Numbered from the stretch's first letter, positions 50,354 through 59,961 are shown. The stretch is 64,000 nucleotides of DNA from Rhizobium glycinendophyticum (GCF_006443685.1 NZ_VFYP01000001.1:1488001-1552000); one strand, 5' to 3'. Notes: generated by a model from the letters alone, not told the origin. Made by a program: numbers and translations.

Positions 50354-51637
50354 TTACTGCTCGTCGCTGATAGGGACTACGGCGGCAGGGTTCTTCGAGC
50401 CAAGAGCCCGGATGCGCTGGAGGGTGGAATAAAGCGTGGCGTTGTTCTTGATCCCGGCTTTCGCACGAGTCATTCCCTTGAATAGCCATTCCGCGAGCCG
50501 GCCGACCGGCGTGATGGCTATCATCAAGTCGTGATGCTCCGTCGGGTTTCGGCACCAGCGCCGCTTGTAGTCCTGGTCGCCGATGCCGAAATCGAAGACG
50601 GCGGCACCTGTAAGCGCCGCCCGCTCGATCATCAGCCAGAAAAGCAACTCGCCCGGGCTCGCTTCGGGCATGAAGGTGTCATCGATCGAGCCGAACTGGC
50701 ATATGACGTGATCGCCCTTGCGCGACAGACCTGCTATCGCTGCGATCTTGCCGGAATGCTCACCTTTGAGCCGCAGCGCGTGCATTTCAAGCGGCACGTC
50801 GTTCCCGCCTCGATCCATTTCGAGCGCCATATGGAAAAAGGCTTGCGTCTCGGCAGCCTGGAAGACATTCGGCAATCCTTGCGCCGCGAAACGGGCTGCC
50901 TTCTGACGAAAGAAGGTGTCGAGAAGCGCGGTCTTGTCGCCCGGACTGGTGGCACGCACATGCTCGAACCCGCCTACGGCGTCCATCTTGCGGACCTGGG
51001 AGCGAAATTTCTTCCGGCGTGCCTTGGCGTTGAGCGGTGCGATCGTCGCTTCCATGTCCGTCCCGAGCCGGACCTGGAAGGCGGAGTTCGGGTTCCTGAC
51101 CGAGTTGAAGTCGCTGAAGGGGTGGCGCTCGTCACGCCAGTCGAGCGGCACATGGGTGAGCCGGACTAGGTCGGCTCGGCCGGTAAGGGCTTGCGCCAGC
51201 TGGTGGCTGAGGGTTGACATCGGCAGGTGCCGGGCTTGGCGACGAAAATCGGCGGTGAAAAGTCCGCTGTTGTAATTGGTGAAGGCGCTGCCGATGAATT
51301 GCGCCGTGCGCACCATGGCATGGCTTTCGATCTCGAGCGGCAGGATGAAGGCGGGAACGCCGTCGATCTTGCCCTCGACGATCGCGACCGGGCTGTCATG
51401 CGTCTGGACCCAGGCATAGCACCAGTTGAAAGCCTGGTGCATCGAGTTCCAGGGATCGGCCTCCAGCTGGCGCCAGACACGCTCCACCGCCTTCATGTCG
51501 TTGTGGACGGTGATGGAAAGGCGCGGGGCGCCACTGATGCTTGCAAGCACGTCGGTGGAACGGCCCGGCACGACAGAGTCGGGAATGGCCATCTGCCCTG
51601 CAAAGACAGTCATGGTCTTCGATGTCAGTTCCCGCAT
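50354..51637 (-). CDS. FemAB/BioF2-like GNAT acyltransferase of the polysaccharide locus
   Basis: A 427-residue protein with two GNAT-like halves. The Acetyltransf_6 (BioF2-like) part includes LNAKARRKKFRSQVRKMDAV, FFRQKAARFAAQGLPNVFQA and a late VFDFGIGDQDYKRRWCR. Similar proteins end polysaccharide loci in Rhizobiaceae (the UppF-like position) and are thought to acylate the sugar units. It is convergent with the Wzz/GumC gene, the stops being 12 bases apart. Confidence 0.82.
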   Translation of the reverse strand: MRELTSKTMTVFAGQMAIPDSVVPGRSTDVLASISGAPRLSITVHNDMKAVERVWRQLEADPWNSMHQAFNWCYAWVQTHDSPVAIVEGKIDGVPAFILPLEIESHAMVRTAQFIGSAFTNYNSGLFTADFRRQARHLPMSTLSHQLAQALTGRADLVRLTHVPLDWRDERHPFSDFNSVRNPNSAFQVRLGTDMEATIAPLNAKARRKKFRSQVRKMDAVGGFEHVRATSPGDKTALLDTFFRQKAARFAAQGLPNVFQAAETQAFFHMALEMDRGGNDVPLEMHALRLKGEHSGKIAAIAGLSRKGDHVICQFGSIDDTFMPEASPGELLFWLMIERAALTGAAVFDFGIGDQDYKRRWCRNPTEHHDLMIAITPVGRLAEWLFKGMTRAKAGIKNNATLYSTLQRIRALGSKNPAAVVPISDEQ

Positions 51638-51764
51638 GCGGGTCTCCCGTCCGTTTTGCCTGCGCGCGAGCCGAAGCTAGTGCCGGCTTCTGCAAGAAAC
51701 GGTTATCGGAAGGCCATTTCCGGTCGATCGAACCGGAACGCGGTAAACAGCTGGTAAAGGTGCC

Positions 51765-51974
51765 CTACTTGCGCGCCGGTCCCGCCATCCACTTGATGAT
51801 CAGCATGGCCGGCACGATCCACAAGACGCCGGACAGGACGAAGTAAAGGAGGTGACCCCACCAGGGAGCCTCAGCCAGTGTGGCAGACGCAATCGTTGTC
51901 GCCAGCAGCGCATAGAGCAAAACGATGATGATAATCGCGATCGTTCCGATGAAGGAGCGCAGGGATGGCCGCAT
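51765..51974 (-). CDS. DUF2842 family small membrane protein
   Basis: A 69-residue protein with two membrane spans: FIGTIAIIIIVLLYALLATT and GHLLYFVLSGVLWIVPAMLI, separated by APWW. It matches DUF2842, a short alphaproteobacterial family often encoded next to ctaA/COX15, as here (divergent, 120 bp away). GAGAGG precedes the ATG. It may help cytochrome oxidase or heme A steps by context only. Confidence 0.82.
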   Translation of the reverse strand: MRPSLRSFIGTIAIIIIVLLYALLATTIASATLAEAPWWGHLLYFVLSGVLWIVPAMLIIKWMAGPARK

Positions 51975-52094
51975 GGCACGCCTCTCTTTTAGGACTGGCC
52001 CGTCATCTTGCGACGCGACCGCTTGCCGCAAACCGGCGGGCTTGTTTTGCACACCGGAGTGATGCAAATCAACGGGCGAAAAGAGGATTGACGA

Positions 52095-53198
52095 ATGACA
52101 GCTGCGACGATCGGAACCGAAACCCAAATCCGGACCCAGATTGCCAAGGTGGATAGCGACCGTCGCGCCATCCGCGTCTGGCTCGGCGTCGTCGTCTTCA
52201 CGCTGTTCTGTCTCGTATTGGTGGGCGGCGCAACGCGCCTCACCGATTCTGGGCTGTCGATTACCGAATGGAAGCCGGTTCACGGTGTCATCCCGCCGCT
52301 CTCTGTCGAGGAGTGGGAACAAGAACTTGAGCTCTACCGCCAGATTCCGGAATATCAGCAGATCAACAAGGGCATGAGCCTCGACGAGTTCAAGCACATT
52401 TTCTGGTGGGAATGGGCGCATCGCCTGCTCGCTCGCATGATCGGCTTGATCTTCGCGCTGCCGCTCTTCTATTTCTGGATCAGGGGTCGTATCGAGCCGG
52501 GCCTGCGCCTGCCGCTGGTCGGTGTTCTCGCGCTCGGCGCTCTCCAGGGCTTCATCGGCTGGTGGATGGTGTCGTCCGGCCTCAGCGAACGTGTCGACGT
52601 CAGCCAGTATCGACTGGCCACCCACCTGATGATGGCCTGCTTCATCTTTGCCAGCTGTGTCTGGATCATGCGCAGCCTCAGCCCCCACAGCGAAGATGCC
52701 TCGCCGACGCCAAAAGCACGAATGGTGGCCGGCATCCTGGTCGCGATGACCTTTTTGCAGATCTATCTCGGCGCACTCGTCGCCGGCCTCGACGCCGGCT
52801 TCAGCTACAATACCTGGCCGTTGATGGATGGCTCGATCGTGCCGCAGGGTCTGTTCGTGCAGGCGCCGGCATGGATCAACCTGTTCGAAAACCCGAAGAC
52901 GGTGCAGTTCGTCCACCGGCTGGGCGCCTATGTGCTGTTTGCCATCGCGCTGTTCCACATGATCCAGTGTCTGCGGGCAGCGCCCCAGTCCACTCATGCC
53001 CGCCGCAGCGTGCTGATGTTCGCCCTGGTCTGTCTGCAGGCGACGATTGGTATCGTGACGCTTCTGAGCCAAGTACAGCTGCATGCGGGCCTGACGCATC
53101 AGGGCATGGCGCTGATCGTGCTCGCCTTCGCCGTGGCGCATCTGCGCGGCTTCTACGGTGAGCGTCCGCGCCCGATCGCTATGGAAGTCCGCGACTAA
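52095..53198 (+). CDS. ctaA: Heme A synthase (COX15/CtaA)
   Basis: A 367-residue integral membrane enzyme that oxidises heme O to heme A for cytochrome c oxidase. Eight membrane segments form two similar halves. The heme-ligand histidines appear in [36 protein letters not shown] and [32 protein letters not shown] in the first loop is a COX15 signature. AAGAGG precedes the ATG. The convergent dioxygenase-like gene ends two bases after its stop. Confidence 0.95.
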   Translation: MTAATIGTETQIRTQIAKVDSDRRAIRVWLGVVVFTLFCLVLVGGATRLTDSGLSITEWKPVHGVIPPLSVEEWEQELELYRQIPEYQQINKGMSLDEFKHIFWWEWAHRLLARMIGLIFALPLFYFWIRGRIEPGLRLPLVGVLALGALQGFIGWWMVSSGLSERVDVSQYRLATHLMMACFIFASCVWIMRSLSPHSEDASPTPKARMVAGILVAMTFLQIYLGALVAGLDAGFSYNTWPLMDGSIVPQGLFVQAPAWINLFENPKTVQFVHRLGAYVLFAIALFHMIQCLRAAPQSTHARRSVLMFALVCLQATIGIVTLLSQVQLHAGLTHQGMALIVLAFAVAHLRGFYGERPRPIAMEVRD

Positions 53199-53199
53199 T

Positions 53200-54030
53200 T
53201 CAACCGAACCTGAAGCCCGAATAGGGCTTGCCGAGGAAATGCCCCTGGAAGACCTGCCGTCCGGCGTCATCGCCGGCGGCGCCGGCCGCGACGAACAACG
53301 GCACCAGGTGGTCGTGATCCGGCACATGGCAGGCACGCGCGTCCGGGTTCTGGTCCCACGTCGCCAGACGCGAAACCCGTTCTTCCAGGCTTTCGCTCTC
53401 CACGGTCTCTTTCAGCCAGGCATCAAAACGGATCGCCTCCTGCACGTGACCGGGTTCAGCCTGCCGGAACTGCCGCATGTTGTGATAGCTCATGCCGGAG
53501 GCGATGATCAGCACGTCCTCGTCGCGCAGCGGCTCCAGCGCCTTGCCGATCGCCACATGGCTTGCCACGTCGAGCGTATTCTTCAGCGACATTACGGTTA
53601 CCGGTACGTCCGCATCCGGATAAGCGAGCATGAGCGGAATGAAGACGCCATGGTCGTAGCCGCGCTCCGCATTCTCCGCGCTATCGATGCCGGCAGCGGC
53701 AAGCAGGGCGCGGGCTCGGACAGCAAGGGCGGGAGAGCCGGGTGCCGGGTAAGACAGCTCGTAAGTGTGCGGCGGGAAGTTATAGTAGTCGTAGAGCATA
53801 CCCGGCCGCTCGGCGCTGCTCAGCGTCGGCACCGGTTCCGTTTCCCAGTGACCAGACACAACCAGGATCGCCTTCGGCCTGCGCCCGACCGCGTCGGCCA
53901 GACCGCGCAGAAAGCTGCCAAGGTCGTCCCACGGCCCGCGACCCTGTTCGTCCTTGGCGAATTCCATGAACGGCCACGGGCCACCGCCATGGGGAATGAA
54001 ATAGACGGGAAAACGTTGCTGCTCTGTCAT
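53200..54030 (-). CDS. LigB/DODA-type extradiol dioxygenase family protein
   Basis: A 276-residue protein of the class III extradiol ring-cleavage family. The metal-binding histidines fall in YFIPHGGGPWPF, LVVSGHWETEP and DHGVFIPLML, with IIASGMSYHNMRQF and ARACHVPDHDHLVPL in the second half. Like E. coli YgiD, members act on DOPA or related catechols, but the substrate here is unknown. GAGAGG precedes the ATG at 54030. No catechol-pathway genes are adjacent. Confidence 0.87.
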   Translation of the reverse strand: MTEQQRFPVYFIPHGGGPWPFMEFAKDEQGRGPWDDLGSFLRGLADAVGRRPKAILVVSGHWETEPVPTLSSAERPGMLYDYYNFPPHTYELSYPAPGSPALAVRARALLAAAGIDSAENAERGYDHGVFIPLMLAYPDADVPVTVMSLKNTLDVASHVAIGKALEPLRDEDVLIIASGMSYHNMRQFRQAEPGHVQEAIRFDAWLKETVESESLEERVSRLATWDQNPDARACHVPDHDHLVPLFVAAGAAGDDAGRQVFQGHFLGKPYSGFRFG

Positions 54031-54135
54031 GGCACCTCTCTTTGGGTGCACTATAGCCGTCTCTGGAAGAGCAGACGATATCACGTCTGCCTGACGAAGC
54101 GTTCAGCAGCCGGCGACAGTCAGCCCCAGGCGACC

Positions 54136-54525
54136 TCAGGCAGGCTTGTGACAGACGGCTTCTACGTTGTGACCGTCGGGATCGAGGACGAAGGCGCCGT
54201 AGTAATTCGGATGGTAATGGGCGCGGATACCGGGAGGACCGTTGTCCGTTGCACCAGCCGCCATTGCAGCCGCGTAGAACGCGTCTACCGCCGCCCGGCT
54301 TTCAGCGACGAAGGCGACATGCATTGACCCTCGGGTGTGCCCGCCCGTGCCGATCCAGAAGGAGGGCTTACCTTGTAAACCATAGCCGGCACCTTCATAA
54401 GTTCCGCCGGTCTCTTCAGCCGTCACAACCATGCAGCAGGCGGCGCCGATTGTCGGCATCACCGCGTCATAGAATGTCTTGGACTTCGCATAGTCAGTCA
54501 CGGACAGACCGATATGATCGAGCAT
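54136..54525 (-). CDS. VOC family protein (glyoxalase/bleomycin-resistance fold)
   Basis: A 129-residue vicinal-oxygen-chelate protein. It begins LDHIGLSVTDYAKSKTFYDA and ends YYGAFVLDPDGHNVEAVCH, with metal-ligand candidates His4 and Glu near DGHNVEAV. The middle contains MHVAFVAESRAAVDAFYAAA. It should dimerise to build the active site. Substrate unknown. ATG 54525 directly follows a GTG in frame. It ends the stretch downstream of argC on the same strand. Confidence 0.87.
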   Translation of the reverse strand: MLDHIGLSVTDYAKSKTFYDAVMPTIGAACCMVVTAEETGGTYEGAGYGLQGKPSFWIGTGGHTRGSMHVAFVAESRAAVDAFYAAAMAAGATDNGPPGIRAHYHPNYYGAFVLDPDGHNVEAVCHKPA

Positions 54526-54550
54526 CACGCTCTCCCCAGATAACGCAGCC

Positions 54551-55483
54551 TTAGGCCGACAGCATCAGATCCATGTTCTGGACGGCCGCACCCGACGCGC
54601 CCTTGCCGAGATTGTCGAGTGTGGCGACGAGATTGACGTGGGGACCACCTTCGGTGCCGAACACGTACAGCTTCATCGTGTCTTGCCCGACCAGTTCTTC
54701 GGCATCCACGCGTGGCAGCTTGCCGCTCTCGGCGAGCGGCACAACGGTGACGATGTCCTGACCCGCATAATGCGCAACGAGGGCATCGTGGATGCTCTCA
54801 ATCGTCGTGCCGGATGCGAGGTCGTCGAGGAACAGCGGGACCTGCACGATCATGCCCTGTGCGAAGCGACCGACGGAGGGCGAGAACAGCGGCGCCCGGT
54901 CAAGCCGCCCGTGGATCTTCATCTCCGGCACGTGCTTATGCTTGAGCGGCAGTCCGTAGAGAAAGTTGTTGGCACTCAGATGCTCCGGATGAGCGGCGTC
55001 TTCCATCTGGGCGATCAGCTGTTTGCCGCCGCCGGTATAGCCGGAGACAGCATTGATGCTGACCGGATAGCCGTCCGGCAGGATGCCGGCATCGCGCAGC
55101 GGCCGGATCAAACCGATCGCCCCCGTCGGATAGCAACCGGGATTGGCCACGTGCCGGGCGGCCTTGATCTTGGCACCCTGTGCCTTGTCCATTTCGGCAA
55201 AGCCATAGGCCCAGTCTTCGGCGACGCGGTAGGCGGTCGAGGTGTCGATGATCCGAACCTTGTTGTTGCCCGAGAGCATGGTGACGGCCTCTTTCGAGGC
55301 ATCGTCCGGCAAGCATAAAATGGCGATGTCGGCGCTGTTCAGCAGGTCCTCGCGCATCGCGGCATTGCGCCGCTCGGCTTCGGGGATCGACAGGAGCGTG
55401 ACATCGCGGCGGCCGGCCATGCGGGTGCGGATCTGCAGCCCCGTGGTTCCGTGTTCGCCATCGATGAAGATTTTCGCGCTCAT
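54551..55483 (-). CDS. argC: N-acetyl-gamma-glutamyl-phosphate reductase (short type)
   Basis: A 310-residue enzyme for the third step of arginine synthesis. NADP-binding start [17 protein letters not shown] and the active-site Cys117 in [17 protein letters not shown] are clear, followed by [11 protein letters not shown] and a late [14 protein letters not shown]. The length marks the short (type 2) ArgC. It is transcribed after the agmatinase gene, 47 bp downstream, in the common order rplM-rpsI-speB-argC. Confidence 0.95.
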   Translation of the reverse strand: MSAKIFIDGEHGTTGLQIRTRMAGRRDVTLLSIPEAERRNAAMREDLLNSADIAILCLPDDASKEAVTMLSGNNKVRIIDTSTAYRVAEDWAYGFAEMDKAQGAKIKAARHVANPGCYPTGAIGLIRPLRDAGILPDGYPVSINAVSGYTGGGKQLIAQMEDAAHPEHLSANNFLYGLPLKHKHVPEMKIHGRLDRAPLFSPSVGRFAQGMIVQVPLFLDDLASGTTIESIHDALVAHYAGQDIVTVVPLAESGKLPRVDAEELVGQDTMKLYVFGTEGGPHVNLVATLDNLGKGASGAAVQNMDLMLSA

Positions 55484-55530
55484 GTTTTAGTCCACAAATT
55501 CAGAAGGTTACGAAGCTCGGCGGAATCACT

Positions 55531-56508
55531 TTATCCGCTCTGTGATTCAGTTTGTTGACGCGAGGCGGAGAGCCGCTCGGCCTTGAGCCCCAGCATATAC
55601 ATCGCGACAGTTGCACCGGCAATGGCAGTGATATCGGCATGGTCATAAGCGGGCGCAACCTCGACCACGTCGGAGCCGCGGATGTCGAGGGGACCGAGCT
55701 TGCGCAAGACCGACAGCATCTTAGCAGAGGAGGGGCCGCCTGCGACCGGCGTGCCGGTTCCTGGTGCAAAGGCCGGATCGAGACAGTCGATATCGAAGGT
55801 GAGGTAGCAGGGACGGTTGCCGACATGGGAGAGGATCTGGTCGGCGATTGCTTGGGCGCTCATGTCCTCCACCTCGTAGCCCGGAATAATCTTGATTCCA
55901 AAATCCTCCGGCGCCTCGGTCCGGATGCCAATCTGGATCGAGGCAGAGGGATCGATGACCCCTTCGCGAACCGCCCGGCAGACGAAGGAGCCGTGGTCGA
56001 TCCGCTGGCCGTCGTCGTCCCAGGTGTCCTGATGCGCATCGAAATGGACGAGCGCCAGCGGCCCGTGTTTTGCGGCATGTGCCTTCAGAAGTGGCCACGT
56101 GACGAAATGGTCGCCGCCGAGCCCGAGCAGATAGGCGCCGGAAGCAATGATTTCAGCCGCCTGCGCCTCGATCCGCGCGGGTGTCTCCTGGTGATTGCCG
56201 TAGTCGAGCAGCACGTCGCCATAGTCGATGGCAGCCATCTGCTCGAAGAGATCGCGGGCGAACGGATATTGCGGATCATTGTCGAAGATCGCCGAGGCCC
56301 GCCGGATCGCCTGCGGCCCGAAGCGCGCGCCCGGGCGGTTGGAGACGGCCGCATCGAAGGGAATGCCGAGCACCACGGCATCGACGCCGTCGAGCGCCTT
56401 CGAATATTTGCGCCGCATGAAAGAGAGCACACCGGCGTAGGTCGGATCAGTCGCCGCGCCACGAAGAGCGGTGGCGGTAAAGGCGTTGTCGATCGATTTG
56501 CTGGCCAT
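55531..56508 (-). CDS. speB: Agmatinase
   Basis: A 325-residue ureohydrolase that cleaves agmatine to putrescine and urea. The di-manganese ligands are all present: His134 (GLGGDHFVTW), Asp157, His159 and Asp161 (HFDAHQDTWDD), and Asp239 and Asp241 (FDIDCLDPAFAPGTG). Arginase or guanidinobutyrase activity cannot be excluded from sequence alone. ATG 56508 has AGGA six bases upstream. Confidence 0.92.
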   Translation of the reverse strand: MASKSIDNAFTATALRGAATDPTYAGVLSFMRRKYSKALDGVDAVVLGIPFDAAVSNRPGARFGPQAIRRASAIFDNDPQYPFARDLFEQMAAIDYGDVLLDYGNHQETPARIEAQAAEIIASGAYLLGLGGDHFVTWPLLKAHAAKHGPLALVHFDAHQDTWDDDGQRIDHGSFVCRAVREGVIDPSASIQIGIRTEAPEDFGIKIIPGYEVEDMSAQAIADQILSHVGNRPCYLTFDIDCLDPAFAPGTGTPVAGGPSSAKMLSVLRKLGPLDIRGSDVVEVAPAYDHADITAIAGATVAMYMLGLKAERLSASRQQTESQSG

Positions 56509-56584
56509 GATCATTCCTGGGCTTAATTTGATCAAATTATCGGACGCTTCTCCGCGGTCAAGCGGTGGCGTCGGTCTCAAGAGA

Positions 56585-56613
56585 CAAAAAAAGGCGGAGC
56601 CGAAGCCCCGCCT
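56585..56613 (-). terminator. Terminator of the rplM-rpsI operon
   Basis: AAGGCGGAGC pairs with GCCCCGCCTT (one mismatch) around CGAA; on the minus strand it runs into a T tract. It lies 27 bases after the rpsI stop and directly upstream of the agmatinase start. Confidence 0.85.
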
Positions 56614-56639
56614 TGATTCCGTTTCCGGTTGTCCAGCGA

Positions 56640-57104
56640 TTAACGCTTGGAGAACTGGAACGAACGGCGGGCCTTGGCCTTGCCGTACTTCTTACGCTCG
56701 ACAACGCGGCTGTCGCGGGTCAGGAAGCCACCCTTCTTCAGGACCGAGCGCAGGCCCGGTTCGAAGTAGGTGAGGGCCTTCGAGAGACCGTGACGAACAG
56801 CACCGGCCTGGCCGGAAAGGCCGCCGCCGTGAACGGTCGCGACGATGTCGAACTGGCCATCACGGGCAGCTGCGACGATCGGCTGCTGCAGGATCATCTG
56901 CAGGACCGGACGGGCGAAGTAGGTGCGGAATTCGCGGCCGTTGATCGTGATCTTGCCGGTGCCCGGCTTGACCCAGACGCGGGCAACGGCGTTCTTGCGC
57001 TTGCCGGTGGCATAGGAGCGACCCAGCGAGTCGACCTTGCGGACGTGAGCCGGAGCTGCGTCCTGTGCCGGGGCAAGGTCCTTCAGGGAAGAAAGATCGG
57101 CCAT
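56640..57104 (-). CDS. rpsI: 30S ribosomal protein S9
   Basis: A 154-residue protein with an alphaproteobacterial N-terminal extension of about 25 residues. The S9 body has [39 protein letters not shown] and the basic tail [18 protein letters not shown], whose C-terminus reaches the P-site tRNA. The start is two bases after the rplM stop. Confidence 0.98.
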   Translation of the reverse strand: MADLSSLKDLAPAQDAAPAHVRKVDSLGRSYATGKRKNAVARVWVKPGTGKITINGREFRTYFARPVLQMILQQPIVAAARDGQFDIVATVHGGGLSGQAGAVRHGLSKALTYFEPGLRSVLKKGGFLTRDSRVVERKKYGKAKARRSFQFSKR

Positions 57105-57106
57105 AC

Positions 57107-57571
57107 TTAGGCGCTCCTTGTGTTCTTGCTGTTCAGCTTGGCAACGTCGAGAACGACGGGCTGCTGAGCTTCATGCGGATGGTTCGAGCCGGCATAGACG
57201 CGCAGGTTCTTCATCTGGCGACGGCCGAGCGGGCCGCGCGGGATCATGCGCTCGACAGCCTTCTCGAGAACGCGCTCCGGGAAGCGGCCTTCGATGATCT
57301 GGCGGGCAGTACGTTCCTTGATGCCACCCGGATAACCGGTGTGCCAGTAGTAGGTCTTGTCCGAATACTTCTTGCCGGTGAGGACAACCTTCTCGGCGTT
57401 GATCACGATGACATTGTCACCATCGTCAACGTGAGGGGTGTAGGTGGCCTTGTGCTTGCCGCGAAGATACGTGGCGATGATGGTGGCGAGGCGGCCGACA
57501 ACGAGCCCTTCGGCATCGATGACGATCCACTTCTTCTCCACCTCTGCAGGCTTCTGAACGAAGGTAGACAT
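57107..57571 (-). CDS. rplM: 50S ribosomal protein L13
   Basis: A 154-residue protein. Marks are [40 protein letters not shown] and [20 protein letters not shown]. First gene of the operon with rpsI. AAGAGA(CC) precedes the ATG. In E. coli L13 represses its own operon; whether the leader here allows this is unknown. Confidence 0.98.
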   Translation of the reverse strand: MSTFVQKPAEVEKKWIVIDAEGLVVGRLATIIATYLRGKHKATYTPHVDDGDNVIVINAEKVVLTGKKYSDKTYYWHTGYPGGIKERTARQIIEGRFPERVLEKAVERMIPRGPLGRRQMKNLRVYAGSNHPHEAQQPVVLDVAKLNSKNTRSA

Positions 57572-58015
57572 TGAGGTCTCTTTCCGTGTGATCCTGGCAA
57601 ACCCTGATATGGGCCAGCAGGCGTTTTTTGTTGCTTGTTTCGCGCCGTGTTCGACACAAAAAAGAAAGCGGTCCCGAGGGGCCGCGTCCTTGTGCGCTGT
57701 ATAATCAGAGGTGCCGGATTGGTCAAGATGATGTTGGCCGATCAGCGCGCCGGAAAATATAGCAGAATCAAGGGATTAGATATGAGGTATTATTTTACCG
57801 CATATCCTGCAGGTGCCGGTCGCCGTAATCGCCACAGAATGTGCCTGTAGCGACTTATCCATCCTTCGCGAAAAGGTCAGGCTATCCGATCCATTGACTG
57901 CGAAGGGAGGGATTGCAGGCAAAACATGAGCGCAACTCATGATGCTAATATTTGCATGAACATAATGAAAACATAAACCGAACGTATCGGCAGGCGCCCA
58001 AGATGGAGGTAATTT
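57572..58015. other. Intergenic region between rplM and the VOC gene
   Basis: 444 bases without a supported gene. It holds the rplM leader and promoter (57698-57726). An imperfect inverted repeat at 57779-57806 (GATATGAGGTA, six bases, TACCGCATATC) sits in an A+T-rich patch. A second A+T-rich stretch lies near 57945-57980. The GGAGG just before 58016 serves the VOC gene. Confidence 0.6.
57698..57726 (-). promoter_or_regulatory. Sigma-70 type promoter of rplM-rpsI
   Basis: On the minus strand TTGACC (57726-57721) and TATACA (57703-57698) are separated by 17 bases. The implied leader is about 120 nt. Confidence 0.6.
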
Positions 58016-58447
58016 ATGTCCCTGGAGCGTCGCATTTCCTTGATCACGCTGGGCGTTGCAGATGTCGCACGCAGCACCGATTTCTATGAGCGGCTCGGCT
58101 GGAGCAGATCCTCGGCCTCTAATGACGACGTCACCTTCATTCAGCTCAAGGGAATAGTGCTCGGGCTGTTTTCCCGGGCGCATCTGGCGCAGGATGCCCG
58201 CGTTGACAATACGTCGCCCGGTTTCTCCGGCGTCACCCTTGCCTACAACGTGCCGAGCGAAATCGGTGTGGATGCGGTCGTCAAATTCGTCGTCTCTTGC
58301 GGAGCGACTCTGGTCAAGGCGCCGGAAAAGGTCTTTTGGGGAGGCTATTCCGGCTACGTCGCGGATCCTGATGGCCACCTTTGGGAAATCGCCCACAATC
58401 CGTTCTTCCCGCTGGACGAGCACGGTCATGTGGTCCTGCCGGACTGA
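58016..58447 (+). CDS. VOC family protein
   Basis: A 143-residue vicinal-oxygen-chelate protein. It begins RRISLITLGVADVARSTDFY and ends GYVADPDGHLWEIAHNPFF, the common glyoxalase-like pattern with a metal-ligand Glu in HLWEIAHNP. One domain is present, so the active site would form in a dimer. It is not close to the VOC protein at 54 kb, so they are separate family members. Substrate unknown. Confidence 0.88.
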   Translation: MSLERRISLITLGVADVARSTDFYERLGWSRSSASNDDVTFIQLKGIVLGLFSRAHLAQDARVDNTSPGFSGVTLAYNVPSEIGVDAVVKFVVSCGATLVKAPEKVFWGGYSGYVADPDGHLWEIAHNPFFPLDEHGHVVLPD

Positions 58448-58558
58448 TGTTAGGCATTTGAGCGATCGAACAAAATGGCTGTTAACGGGCAGGGCGTATA
58501 ACAGTATCGGGGATACAGGACGGTTTACTCAACGGCCCGAAAGGGCAGGAGAAAGTCC

Positions 58559-59020
58559 ATGAACCACGACACCTATCTGAACAGCTATCTCGCGGAGATC
58601 CTCAAAGGTGCGCGCACGGTCGCGGTGGTCGGCGCCTCCACCAATGATCACCGACCAAGCCACTGGATCTCCGGTTTTCTGCTTGGCAAGGGCTATCGCG
58701 TCTTTCCGGTGAACCCGCTGCATGCGGGTTCCACGATCCTTGGCCAGCCCGTTTATGCCTCACTTGCCGACATCAAAGAGTCGATCGATCTGGTCGACGT
58801 CTTCCGCCAGTCGGATCATCTTGATGCGATCGTCGATGAAGTCCTGGCCATGAAACCCATGCCGAAAGCCATCTGGTGCCAGCTCGGCGTCCGCAACGAC
58901 GGGGCCGCAGCAAAGGCCGAGGCTGCGGGGATTAAGGTCGTGATGAACCGCGCACTCGTCTCAGAATACCCGCTGGTATACGAGTTGACCCATGCCCACG
59001 GACCGGCGCACGCGGCCTGA
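58559..59020 (+). CDS. CoA-binding protein (YccU-like), copy 1
   Basis: A 153-residue Rossmann protein of the CoA_binding_2 family. VAVVGASTNDHRPSHWISGF carries the nucleotide loop; KGYRVFPVNPLHAGSTILGQ and ESIDLVDVFRQSDH follow. The family resembles the CoA-binding domain of succinyl-CoA synthetase and has no assigned catalytic role. A paralogue lies 0.5 kb downstream. Confidence 0.9.
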   Translation: MNHDTYLNSYLAEILKGARTVAVVGASTNDHRPSHWISGFLLGKGYRVFPVNPLHAGSTILGQPVYASLADIKESIDLVDVFRQSDHLDAIVDEVLAMKPMPKAIWCQLGVRNDGAAAKAEAAGIKVVMNRALVSEYPLVYELTHAHGPAHAA

Positions 59021-59026
59021 CCACGC

Positions 59027-59362
59027 TTAGAAGCGGATGACCGGTTTGAAGAACTGATCCGGCAGGGGACTGACGGGTTCGCAGCTGAGCACCGGGCAAC
59101 GTGGCTCGTCGCGCGTTGGAACATAAGCACGTTCGGCATATTCGTTGGCGTCGCACTGGGCGTTGCGCGTGACGTAGCGATCGTAGAGCGTCATGCCCGG
59201 GACCCGTTTCGACGGGTAGCGCAGAATGACCGCGCCCTCGTCGATCACCCGCTGGCGGGCCTCGGCGCAGGTCAGGCTTTGTGAGTTGTAGCGTGAAATG
59301 GCGGCGGCCGGCGATGCCGCGCCAATGGCCGCCACCAGAATGATCATATGGTTCAGACGCAT
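59027..59362 (-). CDS. Small secreted protein of unknown function
   Basis: A 111-residue protein with a signal peptide (MIILVAAIGAASPAAA, then ISRYNSQSLTC). Four cysteines (SLTCAEAR, AQCDAN, RCPVLSCEP) could form two disulfides. VIDEGAVILRYPSKRVPGMT and LYDRYVTRNAQCDANEYAER resemble short rhizobial periplasmic proteins without assigned function. It is transcribed between, and opposite to, the two CoA-binding protein genes. Confidence 0.72.
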   Translation of the reverse strand: MRLNHMIILVAAIGAASPAAAISRYNSQSLTCAEARQRVIDEGAVILRYPSKRVPGMTLYDRYVTRNAQCDANEYAERAYVPTRDEPRCPVLSCEPVSPLPDQFFKPVIRF

Positions 59363-59525
59363 GATGGTCCTCCTTGAATGCGGTTCAACGCTGGGCTCTG
59401 TCAGCGGGTTCCGGTCTGAGCGACAAGCTTTTCACCTGACCACACATCGCGCAGCTGGCCTTGTTGTCGACGTGCTATATCCCATCTAGTTCTGCTATGT
59501 GAAGCACGCGGCAAAGGAGATCGGG

Positions 59526-59957
59526 ATGGCGGAACATACCCATTATTCGAACGACTACCTCAGGGAGATCCTTGGCAGCGTCAAGACCATCGCGCTCCTC
59601 GGTGCCTCACCCAAGGCCGATCGCCCGAGTTTCGGCGTCATGCGCTTCCTGATGTCGAAAGGCTTCCGAGTCTTCCCCGTCAATCCCGGTCAGGCCGGCA
59701 AGGAAATTCTCGGCCGGACCGTCTATGCGACGATGGCCGATATTCCCGAGCCTATCGACATGATTGACGTGTTTCGGGCACCCGAATACCTCGGCGAGGT
59801 GGTTGCTGAAGCGCTGGCTTTGCCCGAACGGCCCAAGGTGATCTGGGGTCAGTTGACGGTGCGTGACGACGAGGCCGTGAAGCCGGCTGAGGCAGCCGGT
59901 ATTAAGGTCGTCATGAACCGCTGCCCGGCAATCGAGATGCCGCGTCTGGGGCTTTGA
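59526..59957 (+). CDS. CoA-binding protein (YccU-like), copy 2
   Basis: A 143-residue paralogue of the protein at 58.6 kb, with the same order of motifs: IALLGASPKADRPSFGVMRF, KGFRVFPVNPGQAGKEILGR and EPIDMIDVFRAPEY. The end VVMNRCPAIEMPRLGL carries the Cys-Pro-x-Ile-E motif typical of the family, which copy 1 lacks (it has VVMNRALVSEYPLVYE). AAAGGAGA precedes the ATG at 59526. Confidence 0.9.
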   Translation: MAEHTHYSNDYLREILGSVKTIALLGASPKADRPSFGVMRFLMSKGFRVFPVNPGQAGKEILGRTVYATMADIPEPIDMIDVFRAPEYLGEVVAEALALPERPKVIWGQLTVRDDEAVKPAEAAGIKVVMNRCPAIEMPRLGL

Positions 59958-59961
59958 GCGA

